A stretch of DNA of 64,000 nt from Paenibacillus sp. PK3_47 (GCF_023520895.1 NZ_CP026029.1:6200001-6264000), one strand, 5' to 3'; counted from the stretch's first letter, positions 24,498 to 33,090 are shown. Notes: generated from the letters alone by a model not told the origin. Made by a program: numbers and translations.

Positions 24498-25118
24498 ATG
24501 ATTACGGCAGCAAACTTGTGGCTTTTTATTGGAACTTCGATTATTTTGATCATGATTCCGGGGCCCGATCTTATTTTTACACTCACCCAGGGAATTGCAA
24601 ACGGCAGAAGGGCGGGAGTGGTTACAGCGCTGGGATTAAGTGCAGGGAATACTGTACATACCATCGCCGCGGCTCTGGGACTTTCGTTGATTTTTCAAAC
24701 ATCGGCCATCGCCTTCACCATTTTCAAAATATCAGGAGCGCTGTATCTATTCTATTTGGCCTATAAATCGGTAAAATACCGTAAAGCAACAGTCGAAATC
24801 AGCAGCAGCTCCAGACAAGAGGTCAAAGGCCTTTTCCTTAAAGGAACTATAATGAATATACTGAATCCAAAAGTAGCAATCTTTTTCCTTACCTTCCTTC
24901 CGCAATTTGTGAATGATTCACAAGAACATGTACCACTTCAAATGATAATATTCGGGATGATCTTCATTATGTTAACAGCAGTCATTTTTAGCCTTGTCGG
25001 CTATTTCTCAGGCTGGTTCCGGAATTTGTTCCTGCGCTCCCCGCGTTCAAATGAAGGGATGAATATCGCTGCCGGAATCATTTTTACTGCTCTGGCCGTC
25101 AAACTTCTGACTATGTAA
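24498..25118 (+). CDS. LysE/RhtB-family amino-acid exporter
   Basis: 206-aa membrane protein with about six helices and the family marks MIPGPDLIFTLTQGIANGRRAG and LNPKVAIFFLTFLPQFV. These export amino acids such as lysine, threonine, homoserine or leucine, or related metabolites. GGAGAGGGG (24482-24490) precedes ATG 24498; a frame from 24480 is less likely. It follows the MerR/BmrR-like gene after a terminator, so direct read-through is limited. Confidence 0.9.
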   Translation: MITAANLWLFIGTSIILIMIPGPDLIFTLTQGIANGRRAGVVTALGLSAGNTVHTIAAALGLSLIFQTSAIAFTIFKISGALYLFYLAYKSVKYRKATVEISSSSRQEVKGLFLKGTIMNILNPKVAIFFLTFLPQFVNDSQEHVPLQMIIFGMIFIMLTAVIFSLVGYFSGWFRNLFLRSPRSNEGMNIAAGIIFTALAVKLLTM

Positions 25119-25215
25119 CCGTATAATATAGGATATAAATAAAAACATGGAGTTCAACCATCTAAGCTGTTAATATAATGTTCATGGCATTAAAGAAGGA
25201 AGATGGGGACATTTA

Positions 25216-26127
25216 ATGGCGAAAATTTTCAGGCATAAAGCATATTTAATCGGAATTCATGTATTAACATTAATCTTCCTGTTTACAACGCTGTACGCCT
25301 ATTTTCCGTGGATCCGGGTGAAGGTAAAAGAGATCATTGATCCTGCGGATAAGGTCTACACGGTTGCCCACCGCGGGGCTTCAGGATATGCTCCCGAGAA
25401 CACCATGCCTGCTTTTGAGCTGGCGATTGAGATGAATGCGGACTCTATTGAGCTCGATATTCATTTGACCAAGGACGGGGTTCCGGTAGTCATCCATGAT
25501 GAGACGGTTAACCGTACCACCAACGGCAAAGGGTACATCAAAAATTTGACCCTGGAGCAGATCAAGCAGCTTGATGCCGGCTCCTGGTTCAACGAAGCGT
25601 ATCCGATGTTTGCCCGAGAGAGTTATGAAGGCTTGGCCATTCCCACACTGGATGAGGTATTTGACACCTTCGGCAAAGATACGAATTATATCGTGGAAAT
25701 CAAGGAACCCGCTCCAAACAGTAATATTGAGGTCTTATTAAACGAAGCGGTTGAAAAATACGGTCTGGAGCATGAGGTGGCTGTCCATTCCTTCAGTGCA
25801 TCCAGTCTGCGGAAGCTCCATTCGATTAATCCGGAGATCACGCTGTATCAGCTGGTGTGGAATGATTATGCCGCTTCGAGAGTTTCGGAAGCTTACTTAA
25901 GGTCCGTGAAGACCTACGCTGCCGGAATCAGTCCGAATTTCCAGGGAATCAATGCAGCTTATGTGGCGCAGGTAAAAAACTTTGGCCTCAAGCTGATGCC
26001 CTACACGGTAAATTACCAGGTCAACATGGATAAAGCTTATATGTGGGGGGTGGACGGGGTGTATACCAATTTTCCCGACCGATTCCTTGAAGTTATTGAA
26101 ACCAACAGGAAAAATGCGCAGTGGTAA
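25216..26127 (+). CDS. Membrane-anchored glycerophosphodiester phosphodiesterase
   Basis: 303 aa: an N-terminal hydrophobic anchor (about 11-29), then a GDPD TIM-barrel with VAHRGASGYAPENTMPAF (catalytic His and Glu), ELDIHLTKDGVPVVIHDE (metal and second His), YIVEIKEP and VDGVYTNFPD. Hydrolyses glycerophosphodiesters to glycerol-3-phosphate; the anchor suggests it works outside the membrane, perhaps on teichoic acid or lipid debris. AAGGAAG lies upstream, and TATAAT at 25174-25179 may be its -10. Followed by a strong terminator. Confidence 0.93.
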   Translation: MAKIFRHKAYLIGIHVLTLIFLFTTLYAYFPWIRVKVKEIIDPADKVYTVAHRGASGYAPENTMPAFELAIEMNADSIELDIHLTKDGVPVVIHDETVNRTTNGKGYIKNLTLEQIKQLDAGSWFNEAYPMFARESYEGLAIPTLDEVFDTFGKDTNYIVEIKEPAPNSNIEVLLNEAVEKYGLEHEVAVHSFSASSLRKLHSINPEITLYQLVWNDYAASRVSEAYLRSVKTYAAGISPNFQGINAAYVAQVKNFGLKLMPYTVNYQVNMDKAYMWGVDGVYTNFPDRFLEVIETNRKNAQW

Positions 26128-26143
26128 TTCAGATGCAAAAAGG

Positions 26144-26187
26144 GCCGGCTCTTGTTCTGTAACGGAACAGGAGCCAGGCTCTTTTTT
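26144..26187. terminator. Strong terminator between convergent genes
   Basis: GGCTCTTGTTC (26147-26157) pairs with GAACAGGAGCC (26165-26175) with a single G-U, followed by CTCTTTTTT. Confidence 0.85.
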
Positions 26188-26210
26188 GATGCGGCGGTAA
26201 AAACAGCGCT

Positions 26211-27386
26211 CTACAAACTGCTGAACACGATATTACGGAGTTTGCGGGTAATTGGCAGGGTGCCGGCGTCTTTTTTCTGAATCATAAAGAGGATGGTCAG
26301 CCGGTCCTGCGGACTGTTTGTAAAATAAGCCCCGAGCCAGCCGTCCCAGCCGTATTCGCCGCTACTGCCGATCATTCCGGCTTCGCCGCTATCCGTCATG
26401 ATCCGCATCTGGTTGCCGTAGCTGAAACCGCGTAACGTATGCCATGTATCAAAGCCTTTTTGCTGCCAATCCGTCAGAGCCGCAGATGTCATATACTGAA
26501 CCGTTTTAGGCTTCAAAATTTGATTCCCGTTATAGCTGCCTTGGTTCATCAGCATGGTTGTGAATTTGGCGGCATCGTCAATAGTTGAAGACAGGCCGGC
26601 ACCGCCCGATTCAAAAGCAGGATCACGGTCCATCTGATGAACAACGCCGAGATGACTGTCTGCATACAGCTTCAAGCCGCCTTGGCCGTCATCCTGATAG
26701 GTTTTGACCAGACGTTCTCGCTTAGAGTCAGGGACCCAGAACCCGGTATCGGCCATTCCCAGCGGCTCAAAGATCTCCTGCTTCAAAAACTCACCGAATC
26801 GGATACCGCTAACCGCTTCGACAACCGCTCCCAGAACGTCCGCCGAGGTGCCGTACTGCCAGTTGGATCCCGGCTCAAATGAGAGGGGGCCTTGGCCCAG
26901 CCTGTTAGCGAACTCCAGCGTACTCATCGCATTGTCACCATGCAGACGGCTGCCGAGCTCCTGGAATAAAGCCTCTGTGTGCTGCCCGGCCTTGTCGGTT
27001 CCCCCGTACACCAGTCCAGACGTCATGTTCAGCAGATCATGAATGTTAACCTCCCGTGCGGGAGGTACAAGCTCTCCGTTATTCTCGACCAGCTGATGAT
27101 GAAAACCGGGAACATACCGGCTGACAGGGTCGAACAAATCGATTTGCCCGCGTTCCAGCAGCATCATCACGGCAGCAGCGGTAACAGGCTTGCTCATGGA
27201 ATACAAACGGAAAATCGAATCCCTCGCAACCGCACGTCCCGATTCCAGATCGGCCAGGCCGTCTTCATGATAAAAAACTTCGCTGCCGTCCTTAAGCACC
27301 ATAAAGTTGGCACCCGCGATTTCCTTATTGTCGATGCTTGCTTTCAATGTTGATTGTAAACGGTTACGTATGCTTTGCTCCAGCAT
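26211..27386 (-). CDS. Serine hydrolase, class C beta-lactamase/esterase fold
   Basis: 391 aa with SxxK in LYSMSKPVTAA (catalytic Ser/Lys) near residue 63, YGTSADVLG in the position of the Tyr motif near 188, and a WDGWLGAYF region near the C-terminus in place of the KTG region. No signal peptide, so cytoplasmic. This matches the EstB-type esterase/PBP-like group more than true beta-lactamases. ATG at 27384-27386 (minus). Monocistronic; substrate unknown. Confidence 0.88.
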   Translation of the reverse strand: MLEQSIRNRLQSTLKASIDNKEIAGANFMVLKDGSEVFYHEDGLADLESGRAVARDSIFRLYSMSKPVTAAAVMMLLERGQIDLFDPVSRYVPGFHHQLVENNGELVPPAREVNIHDLLNMTSGLVYGGTDKAGQHTEALFQELGSRLHGDNAMSTLEFANRLGQGPLSFEPGSNWQYGTSADVLGAVVEAVSGIRFGEFLKQEIFEPLGMADTGFWVPDSKRERLVKTYQDDGQGGLKLYADSHLGVVHQMDRDPAFESGGAGLSSTIDDAAKFTTMLMNQGSYNGNQILKPKTVQYMTSAALTDWQQKGFDTWHTLRGFSYGNQMRIMTDSGEAGMIGSSGEYGWDGWLGAYFTNSPQDRLTILFMIQKKDAGTLPITRKLRNIVFSSL

Positions 27387-27629
27387 GTCTTAAAAGTCGC
27401 CTTCTTTCGGATAAGTTCTTCAAACCTATAGAGATGTTGACTAATCACTATAGGAAAATAGTAATTGCTATCGGACAGGTTGTATAGTGCGGTTTACAGA
27501 TTCTTTTGCCAATAGTAAATACGGCTGTGTTATATGTACTGAAACCGGCATAATTCTAGATTATAAAGGTCCTGTTAAGGGTAAACATTGTTAACCAAAA
27601 ACCAAAATCCATTAACGGAGGCTGAATTG

Positions 27630-28787
27630 ATGACAATACAGAACAGGAATAACGGGGCAGCGATTCTGGGAATGGGAACAGCCCTGCCGCTCTACTCAAT
27701 CGCACAGTCAGACGTAGCAGAATTAATCGCTTCTTCGCTGCAGGACAAACCGGATCTGGCACGCTTCGCCAGAAGAGTCTTCAAATCCTGCGGAGTTGAA
27801 ACCCGTTACACCTGTGATGACAGTTACCTGGGAACAGCTGAAACCTGCCGTTATTTGCCTTCCGGAGCTCAGGACAGCATTCCTACAACGGAAGAACGGA
27901 TGAAGAAATATCAGCAGGAGGCACTGCCGCTGGCACTTGAGGCTGCGAAGAGAGCGCTTATTGATGCCGGGGATTCAGCCAAAGACATCACTCACCTCAT
28001 TACCGTCAGCTGTACAGGACAGTATCTGCCGGGAGTGGATGTTATGCTCATGAGAGAGCTGGGCATGCTGCCGCGTGTGAACAGGCTTCCGCTGATTTTT
28101 CAGGGATGTGCGGCCGGTTTAAAAGCCATCCAGATGGCCCGCGATGTCGTCTTGGGGGCTCCCGGCTCCAGAGTGCTGGTAGTCTGTGTGGAGCTGTGTA
28201 CACTTCATTTTCAGCCTGCGAAGGAAAGAGAAGCCTTGTTTGCAGCCTCCTTTTTTGGCGACGGGGCTTCAGCTTGTGTAATTGCTGCTCCTGAGGCAAG
28301 CCATAAGCATTATCTGAATCTCGGTACAGGTTATTCCGTGCTGCTGCCGGACACGACAGAGGATATGACATGGGAAGTGGGCAACATCGGATTTGACCTG
28401 TATCTGTCTCCTCGGATTCCAAACCTGCTCGGTACTCATCTGGAGGCAGAGCTGGAAATCCTGTTTGGAAAAGATGAGCTGCCGGAGCTGTGGGCGATAC
28501 ATCCGGGCGGACGCGGAATCGTTGATTCTGTGCAGGAAGTGATGCAGCTGAGCGATGAGCAGACGCATTACAGCAGGGAAATCCTGAGAACGGCCGGCAA
28601 TCTCTCTTCCGTAACGATCATGTTCGTCCTTGAATCCATGCGCCAGGACATGATCGCCCAGGACAATGGAGCCAAGGAAGGAGTAGCCATGGCTTTCGGT
28701 CCGGGTCTGACCGCCGAGCTGATGCGCTTCAATTACGTTCCGGCCTATTCGCCGTCTGTTCAGGAGCAGGACCATGCCGTTCTTTAG
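27630..28787 (+). CDS. Type III polyketide synthase
   Basis: 385-aa homodimeric chalcone-synthase-like enzyme. The catalytic triad is visible as Cys160 (FQGCAAG), His291 (IHPGG) and Asn324 (GNLSS). It would condense malonyl-CoA units onto an acyl-CoA starter to give alkylpyrones or alkylresorcinols, as B. subtilis BpsA does. The ribosome site AACGGAGG (27614-27621) points to ATG 27630; TTG 27588 is also in frame. It overlaps the methyltransferase gene by 14 bp, and a flavoprotein follows, forming a small biosynthetic operon. Confidence 0.93.
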   Translation: MTIQNRNNGAAILGMGTALPLYSIAQSDVAELIASSLQDKPDLARFARRVFKSCGVETRYTCDDSYLGTAETCRYLPSGAQDSIPTTEERMKKYQQEALPLALEAAKRALIDAGDSAKDITHLITVSCTGQYLPGVDVMLMRELGMLPRVNRLPLIFQGCAAGLKAIQMARDVVLGAPGSRVLVVCVELCTLHFQPAKEREALFAASFFGDGASACVIAAPEASHKHYLNLGTGYSVLLPDTTEDMTWEVGNIGFDLYLSPRIPNLLGTHLEAELEILFGKDELPELWAIHPGGRGIVDSVQEVMQLSDEQTHYSREILRTAGNLSSVTIMFVLESMRQDMIAQDNGAKEGVAMAFGPGLTAELMRFNYVPAYSPSVQEQDHAVL

Positions 28788-29496
28788 ATCCTTGTCGGTC
28801 CGGGCGAAGGAAGATGAGCTGATGGATGATTTCTCCATGGGCGGCGAAGAGCTCAGTGAAGCGCTGAAGCATCTGAGGCGCCTGAACCGGATCTTCGCTG
28901 CTCCCGGTCCGACCAAAGACGGCGTAGAAGAGCTGTGGCAAATCATCGGACGGCCTCAGACGCTCAGCATTCTGGATGTAGGCGCAGGCTCCGGTGATGT
29001 CAACCGCAAGCTGCTGCAGTGGGCCGATCAGAAGGGGATTCAGCTGGAGATTACGCTGGTCGATATGACAGAGGAAGCTTGTGAAGAGGCCCGGCAGCTG
29101 TTCCGCGGCGAGCCGAGGGTGAAGGTCATGCGTGCGGATCTTCAGGAGCTGAAGGACGGTTCAGCGGATATTGTTACCGGCTCCCAGTTCGTCCATCATT
29201 TTGACGGCCAGCAGCTTGTAGACATGGTTAGTCATATGCGGAGAGCCTCCAGATACGGCGTGGTGATCAATGATATCCACCGTCATCCGGTATCGTATAC
29301 CGCGGTGTGGGTCGTTACAAGAATGATCTCGCGCAACCGGTATATCCGGCATGACGGGCCGCTGTCGGTAGCCAAAGGCTTTAAGGACAGGGATTGGCAG
29401 GAGCTGAAGGCTAAGCTGCAATCCGATACCATGACTTATAAATGGAAACCGCTGTTCCGTTATTCAGTGGTTATCCCGAAGCAGGTGAGTTCCTAA
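28774..29496 (+). CDS. SAM-dependent methyltransferase (polyketide operon)
   Basis: 240-aa class I methyltransferase: SAM motif I LDVGAGSGDVNRKLL near residue 68, acidic motif II TLVDMTEEAC, and VTGSQFVHHFD (motif IV region). Overlaps the PKS gene by 14 bp and the FAD gene by 1 bp (TAATG), so the three are translated together. It probably methylates the polyketide or a hydroxyl on it. Unlike BpsB of B. subtilis, which is a membrane isoprenylcysteine-type methyltransferase, this one is soluble. Confidence 0.88.
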   Translation: MPFFRSLSVRAKEDELMDDFSMGGEELSEALKHLRRLNRIFAAPGPTKDGVEELWQIIGRPQTLSILDVGAGSGDVNRKLLQWADQKGIQLEITLVDMTEEACEEARQLFRGEPRVKVMRADLQELKDGSADIVTGSQFVHHFDGQQLVDMVSHMRRASRYGVVINDIHRHPVSYTAVWVVTRMISRNRYIRHDGPLSVAKGFKDRDWQELKAKLQSDTMTYKWKPLFRYSVVIPKQVSS

Positions 29497-30647
29497 TGCT
29501 GAAGCAAGTGGACGCTATTGTGATAGGCGCCGGGATTGCCGGCAGCAGCACGGCCATGCAGCTTGCACGCCAGGGTCACCGCACGGTTCTCCTGGACCGG
29601 CAGGAGTTTCCGCGTCATAAGACCTGCGGGGAGTTCATGTCCCCGGAGACGAAGGAAATGCTGGAGGTTCTGGGCATCAATCTGCTGGGGTCCAGGGTTA
29701 AGCCCGGGATTATGAATAAAGCGCGGATCATTTTGCCGCATGGAGGAGAGATTGAAGCTCCGCTTCCCGGGCATGCCGTCGGCATCAGCCGTTATGAGCT
29801 GGACCGGATCCTCCATCAGAAGGCACAGAACGCAGGAGTGGAGATCGTAACGAAAACCAGAGTGAAGGGTATCCGCAAGCTGGATAATCAGGTGTACGAA
29901 GTGGACACCAAAGAGGGAGACCGTGAAGTTATCTATCAGGCCCGTGCTGTGATTGGCGCATTTGGAACGAAGAAGCCCCGCGGGATTGCAACCGCTTCAG
30001 AGGAGACCAGAGATGAGACCGTCTACATTGGCATAAAATCTCACTTCAGCGGGATTGATGTCCCTGACCAGGTAGAGCTCTATTTCTGCAATGGAGGATA
30101 CATCGGCATTTCTCCAATTGAAGAGGGGAAGACAAATGTGGCTGCTCTGCTGACACTGGATGCTGTGCAGGGAAGCGGGAAGTCCGTGGATGAGATATTG
30201 CGGAGTGCTGCCCAAAGTAACAGTACAGCCGCGGAAAGGCTGGCAGCGGGGACACCCGTGCCGGGTACGCAGGTATCCATTGCGCCGCTCCGTCTGTCCG
30301 ACGTACCGGAGCCATGGTCTGAATTCCCCCATGTCGGTGATGCCATGCTGATGATTCCGCCGCTGTGCGGGGACGGTATGTCGATTGCGCTGCGCTCCTC
30401 GCTGCTGTGCGCCGGCTGGACCGATAAGTATCTCAAGGGAATCCTTAGCTATGACCAGTGGCAAAGAGGATATACGGATGCCGCCAATGCCGAATTCACC
30501 CGGCTGCTGAAGCGGGCTCGGCGCATCCAGAAGCTGGCTTTTGCCAAAACCAACCGGCTGTATCCCGGACTTGCGCGCATTTTCCCGGGCTTGGCCAAGT
30601 ATGTCGTAAAAGCAACACGATTGTCGGAGACGGGGATGGCGCGGTGA
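29496..30647 (+). CDS. FAD-dependent oxidoreductase (geranylgeranyl-reductase/monooxygenase type)
   Basis: 383 aa. An N-terminal Rossmann FAD site GAGIAGSSTAMQLARQG, then LLDRQEFPRHKTCGEF as in geranylgeranyl-reductase-like flavoproteins; a GDAMLMIPPLCGDGMSIAL motif near residue 285 binds the FAD ribityl/phosphate. It likely oxidises or reduces the polyketide made by the first gene. The start ATG overlaps the upstream stop (TAATG); a longer frame to 29442 is less likely. A terminator follows. Confidence 0.9.
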   Translation: MLKQVDAIVIGAGIAGSSTAMQLARQGHRTVLLDRQEFPRHKTCGEFMSPETKEMLEVLGINLLGSRVKPGIMNKARIILPHGGEIEAPLPGHAVGISRYELDRILHQKAQNAGVEIVTKTRVKGIRKLDNQVYEVDTKEGDREVIYQARAVIGAFGTKKPRGIATASEETRDETVYIGIKSHFSGIDVPDQVELYFCNGGYIGISPIEEGKTNVAALLTLDAVQGSGKSVDEILRSAAQSNSTAAERLAAGTPVPGTQVSIAPLRLSDVPEPWSEFPHVGDAMLMIPPLCGDGMSIALRSSLLCAGWTDKYLKGILSYDQWQRGYTDAANAEFTRLLKRARRIQKLAFAKTNRLYPGLARIFPGLAKYVVKATRLSETGMAR

Positions 30648-30658
30648 GCAGGGTACGT

Positions 30659-30687
30659 AAAAAGTCGCCTTTGGGGCGGCTTTTTGT
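30659..30687 (+). terminator. Intrinsic terminator of the polyketide operon
   Basis: AAAAAGTCGCC pairs with GGCGGCTTTTT with one G-U, ending in the T-run. The convergent tandem array B begins 65 bp later. Confidence 0.82.
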
Positions 30688-30752
30688 TGTTTCTGAACTT
30701 TTACTGGTCCGGCCGGGAGGATGAGCTTGTTGCATTTTCAGATGATCACACA

Positions 30753-31093
30753 GTTGAGCCGAATGAAGGGTATAAGTACCTTTGATTTCTAGGATAGCGT
30801 ACAGTTGAGCCGAATGAAGGGTATAAGTACCTTTGATTTCTAGGAAATCGTTCAGATGAGCCGAATGAAGGGTATAAGTACCTTTGATTTCTAGGAAATC
30901 GTGCAGATGAGCCAAACGAAGGGTATAAGTACCTTTGATTTCTTGAAAATCACGCAGTTGAGCCGAATGAAGGGTATAAGTACCTTTGATTTCTTGAAAA
31001 TCACTCGGTTGAGCCGAATGAAGGGTATAAATACCTTTGATTTCTTGAAAATCACTCAGTTGAGCCAATTGAAGGGTATAAGTACCTTTGATT
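30753..31093. repeat. Tandem array B, exact 51-bp period, seven copies
   Basis: Units start at 30753, 30804, 30855, 30906, 30957, 31008 and 31059, all exactly 51 bp apart; the last diverges after GATT. The consensus starts GTTGAGCCGAATGAAGGG and continues TATAAGTACC TTTGATTTC. Two small hairpins lie in each unit: GGTA-taag-TACC and GATTTC-tag-GAAATC. Because 51 is 17 codons, open frames appear on both strands over the array; I regard these as artefacts. The array lies between the polyketide operon terminator and a minus-strand gene, i.e. between convergent 3' ends, as for array A. Confidence 0.95.
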
Positions 31094-31143
31094 ATGTTAA
31101 AAACCGGCATGGGAATCATAATGTTGGTTAAGCAAGGCAAGGT

Positions 31144-31500
31144 TCAAACTCCATAATGTATCATATGCTTCTGTTCTTCCATTGCCTGATTAATTTTTGA
31201 AGCCAGCTCACCAAGCTCAGCAGAATTTTTGTAGCAAAGTGACGAAGTAACTGCATTATAGAATAAGGACAGAGATTCGGGCGGAATCAGAGTTATTCCA
31301 TAGTAGGCCAAGCCATGTTCAGGACGATCAAATGAATGAAAGAATGTCCTCATGTTAGATAAATTTCCGGCAATGTTATTAATAATATCGTCATGAACAG
31401 CAACACAGTTGTATCTCTGAGGGTTATACTCGTTGTAATATCCTATACTGCCTAATACTCCTATAATCCCGAATTCATGTACGCAAGGCACTGTAATCAC
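31144..31500 (-). CDS. Hypothetical 118-aa protein
   Basis: GTG start (31498-31500, minus) behind AAAGGCGAT. The 118-aa product has no signal peptide, a central aromatic-rich stretch (YYNEYNPQRYN) and a helical C-terminus (SAELGELASKINQAMEEQ). Base composition is more AT-rich than its neighbours, which with its place beside repeat DNA hints at acquired or rapidly evolving sequence. I do not recognise the family. Confidence 0.55.
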   Translation of the reverse strand: MITVPCVHEFGIIGVLGSIGYYNEYNPQRYNCVAVHDDIINNIAGNLSNMRTFFHSFDRPEHGLAYYGITLIPPESLSLFYNAVTSSLCYKNSAELGELASKINQAMEEQKHMIHYGV

Positions 31501-31602
31501 CTATCGCCTTTAAAGTGAAGTAACGATTATATATGTCCATATGATAATTATAATTATATAGATTGAACTAGTGATTTTTCTATTTGGAATTGTTCAGGAC
31601 TA

Positions 31603-31726
31603 CAGAGAATGTTTGGACTTCCGGCCACTGCCCGCCTGCAGATTTCTCTTGTTTATACCGCTGTTCGCGGTTGAAATGCGCAGACAAAGGCGGACGCTAG
31701 CGCTCCTACAGTTCCAAACTTCTCCT
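31603..31726. repeat. Long imperfect inverted-repeat element
   Basis: Outer arms AGAGAATGTTTGGA and TCCAAACTTCTC pair, an inner pair joins CCGCCTGCAGATTTC with GAAATGCGCAGACAAAGGCGG imperfectly, and the tip is ACCGC-TGTTC-GCGGT (31657-31671). The whole 124 bp could fold as one long hairpin. The rest of the 31501-31945 gap shows no gene: a 66-codon frame at 31571 lies across the element and has no ribosome site. It may be a MITE-like or REP-like repeat or a structured RNA. Confidence 0.6.
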
Positions 31727-31896
31727 CCGCCTATCTTTCTTATAGGACTTTTTCATGTTCAATATATATAGAATCTCTTTAAAATATCAAAATCCCTTTA
31801 AACAGTCACTTGGATGCAGATCCTTCACTCCCCGACCCAAAATTTGTCCTGCTAATCCACAACAAATGTCCATGGAAGTTCAGTGGCGGGTGGAGC

Positions 31897-31929
31897 TACA
31901 ATGATACCAGCAATTGAGAATGGTTATCA
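31897..31929 (+). promoter_or_regulatory. Fur box and probable -10 for the binding-protein gene
   Basis: TGAGAATGGTTATCA (31915-31929) matches the 7-1-7 Fur consensus with two mismatches and ends 16 bp before the ATG. TACAAT (31897-31902) lies 12 bp upstream, the same relation as at the other Fur boxes; a -35 is not clear. Confidence 0.6.
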
Positions 31930-31945
31930 ACAAAGGAGCGGGGAC

Positions 31946-32992
31946 ATGAAGAAAAAGAACATGTATAAAGGAAAAGTGATGATGACGCTAAGCCTGCTGC
32001 TTGCTGTTCTGCTGCTTCTGGGCGGATGCGGCAATGGACAAGCCGGGTCGTCAGCGGAGAGCGGAGTTGAAGCAGGTGCGGGAGCCGGGACTGCCCAGAC
32101 GCCTTCGCCAGTGCCTGTTGCGGAAAATACGGAGGCTAAGGGAAGCGGCACAAGAGTATACACAGACGCCGTCTCCCGGGAAGTAGAGATTCCGGAACAT
32201 CCGCAGCGGATTATCGCACATTATTTTGCACCGGAAATGCTCGCCATTAAGGCACCGATTATCGGTACCAACTATAATAATGCGAAGCTGTCGTTATCCG
32301 ATGAGGAGCTCGCAGACATCGAAGATATTGGAGGAGACGGGATTAACCCGAATACCGAGAAGATGCTCTCACTGGAGCCGGATCTTATTTTGCTTCCGGA
32401 TTTTTTGGAGGCGGAGACGATTGAGCAGGTGGCTCAAATCGCCCCTACCGTTGTAATGAGCTACAGTGAAGAGACCTTTGCAAGGCTCCAAAAGCTGGGC
32501 GATGTGGCCGGATTGCCCGGTGCAGCCGATGAATTTATCACTGAATATAACGCCAAAGTAGAGCAGAAACGGGAGGAACTTAAGCCCTTTATAAAAGATG
32601 GAGAGACTGCTTCGGCATTTATTCTCCATTCTGACAGAAAGCTGTATGTATATGGGCCGCAGCGTCTGGGGCCTACCATGTATGAAGCGTTTGGCTTCAA
32701 GCAGCCGGACAAGCTGGCAGAGCTGACAGCCTCAGCTCCCGATGCTTTATGGACTGAAATTTCATTGGAAGTGCTGCCCGAATATGCCGGTGACCACATT
32801 TTCCTGGTTAAACCTTCAGAAAGTGAAGAAGCGCTAAAAATGTCGGAAGAGCTGCAAAATAACCCTGTATGGAAGAACATGCCTGCCGTCAAAAATGGTC
32901 AAGCCTATGTGGTAGGTTCCCGTTGGGCGCTTAATGATCCGCTTACTCTGGATTGGCTGCTGGATGAGATGGCAGGTGTCCTGATGCCGTAA
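31946..32992 (+). CDS. Iron-siderophore binding lipoprotein (FecB/FeuA-like)
   Basis: 348 aa with a Lys-rich n-region, hydrophobic core and lipobox LLGGC (Cys28). A Ser/Gly/Ala linker follows, then the class III binding-protein fold: RIIAHYFAPEMLAIKAPIIG, TEKMLSLEPDLILLPD and VVMSYSEETFARLQKLGDVAG. AAGGAG at 31933-31938 sets ATG 31946 although the frame is open to 31883. It would bind ferric siderophore or haem for an importer whose permeases are not here. It is followed by a terminator and then a Btr-like regulator that is also under a Fur box, and the pair probably form an iron-sensing unit. Confidence 0.88.
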   Translation: MKKKNMYKGKVMMTLSLLLAVLLLLGGCGNGQAGSSAESGVEAGAGAGTAQTPSPVPVAENTEAKGSGTRVYTDAVSREVEIPEHPQRIIAHYFAPEMLAIKAPIIGTNYNNAKLSLSDEELADIEDIGGDGINPNTEKMLSLEPDLILLPDFLEAETIEQVAQIAPTVVMSYSEETFARLQKLGDVAGLPGAADEFITEYNAKVEQKREELKPFIKDGETASAFILHSDRKLYVYGPQRLGPTMYEAFGFKQPDKLAELTASAPDALWTEISLEVLPEYAGDHIFLVKPSESEEALKMSEELQNNPVWKNMPAVKNGQAYVVGSRWALNDPLTLDWLLDEMAGVLMP

Positions 32993-33044
32993 TAATCAGA
33001 AAGGCGATGAATTATCAAGTTAAGTCGAGCATACGATGGAAAAC

Positions 33045-33090
33045 AATGAAGTTCACTTGCCGTGTGTTTACGGTAGGGAGCTTCATTTTT
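33045..33090 (+). terminator. Two-part intrinsic terminator
   Basis: AATGAAG (33045-33051) pairs with CTTCATT (33081-33087), and TTGCCGT (33057-33063) with ACGGTAG (33070-33076), followed by TTTTT. The T-run edge overlaps the next promoter. Confidence 0.75.

Noticed and set aside
30901..31131. 76-codon plus-strand ORF in array B
   Set aside because: Same periodicity artefact; no start signals.
30496..31140. 214-codon minus-strand ORF across array B
   Set aside because: Produced by the 51-bp (17-codon) period plus antisense of the FAD oxidoreductase gene; no ribosome site and repetitive low-complexity product.
31571..31771. 66-codon ORF in the 31501-31945 gap
   Set aside because: Lies across the long hairpin element and has no ribosome site.
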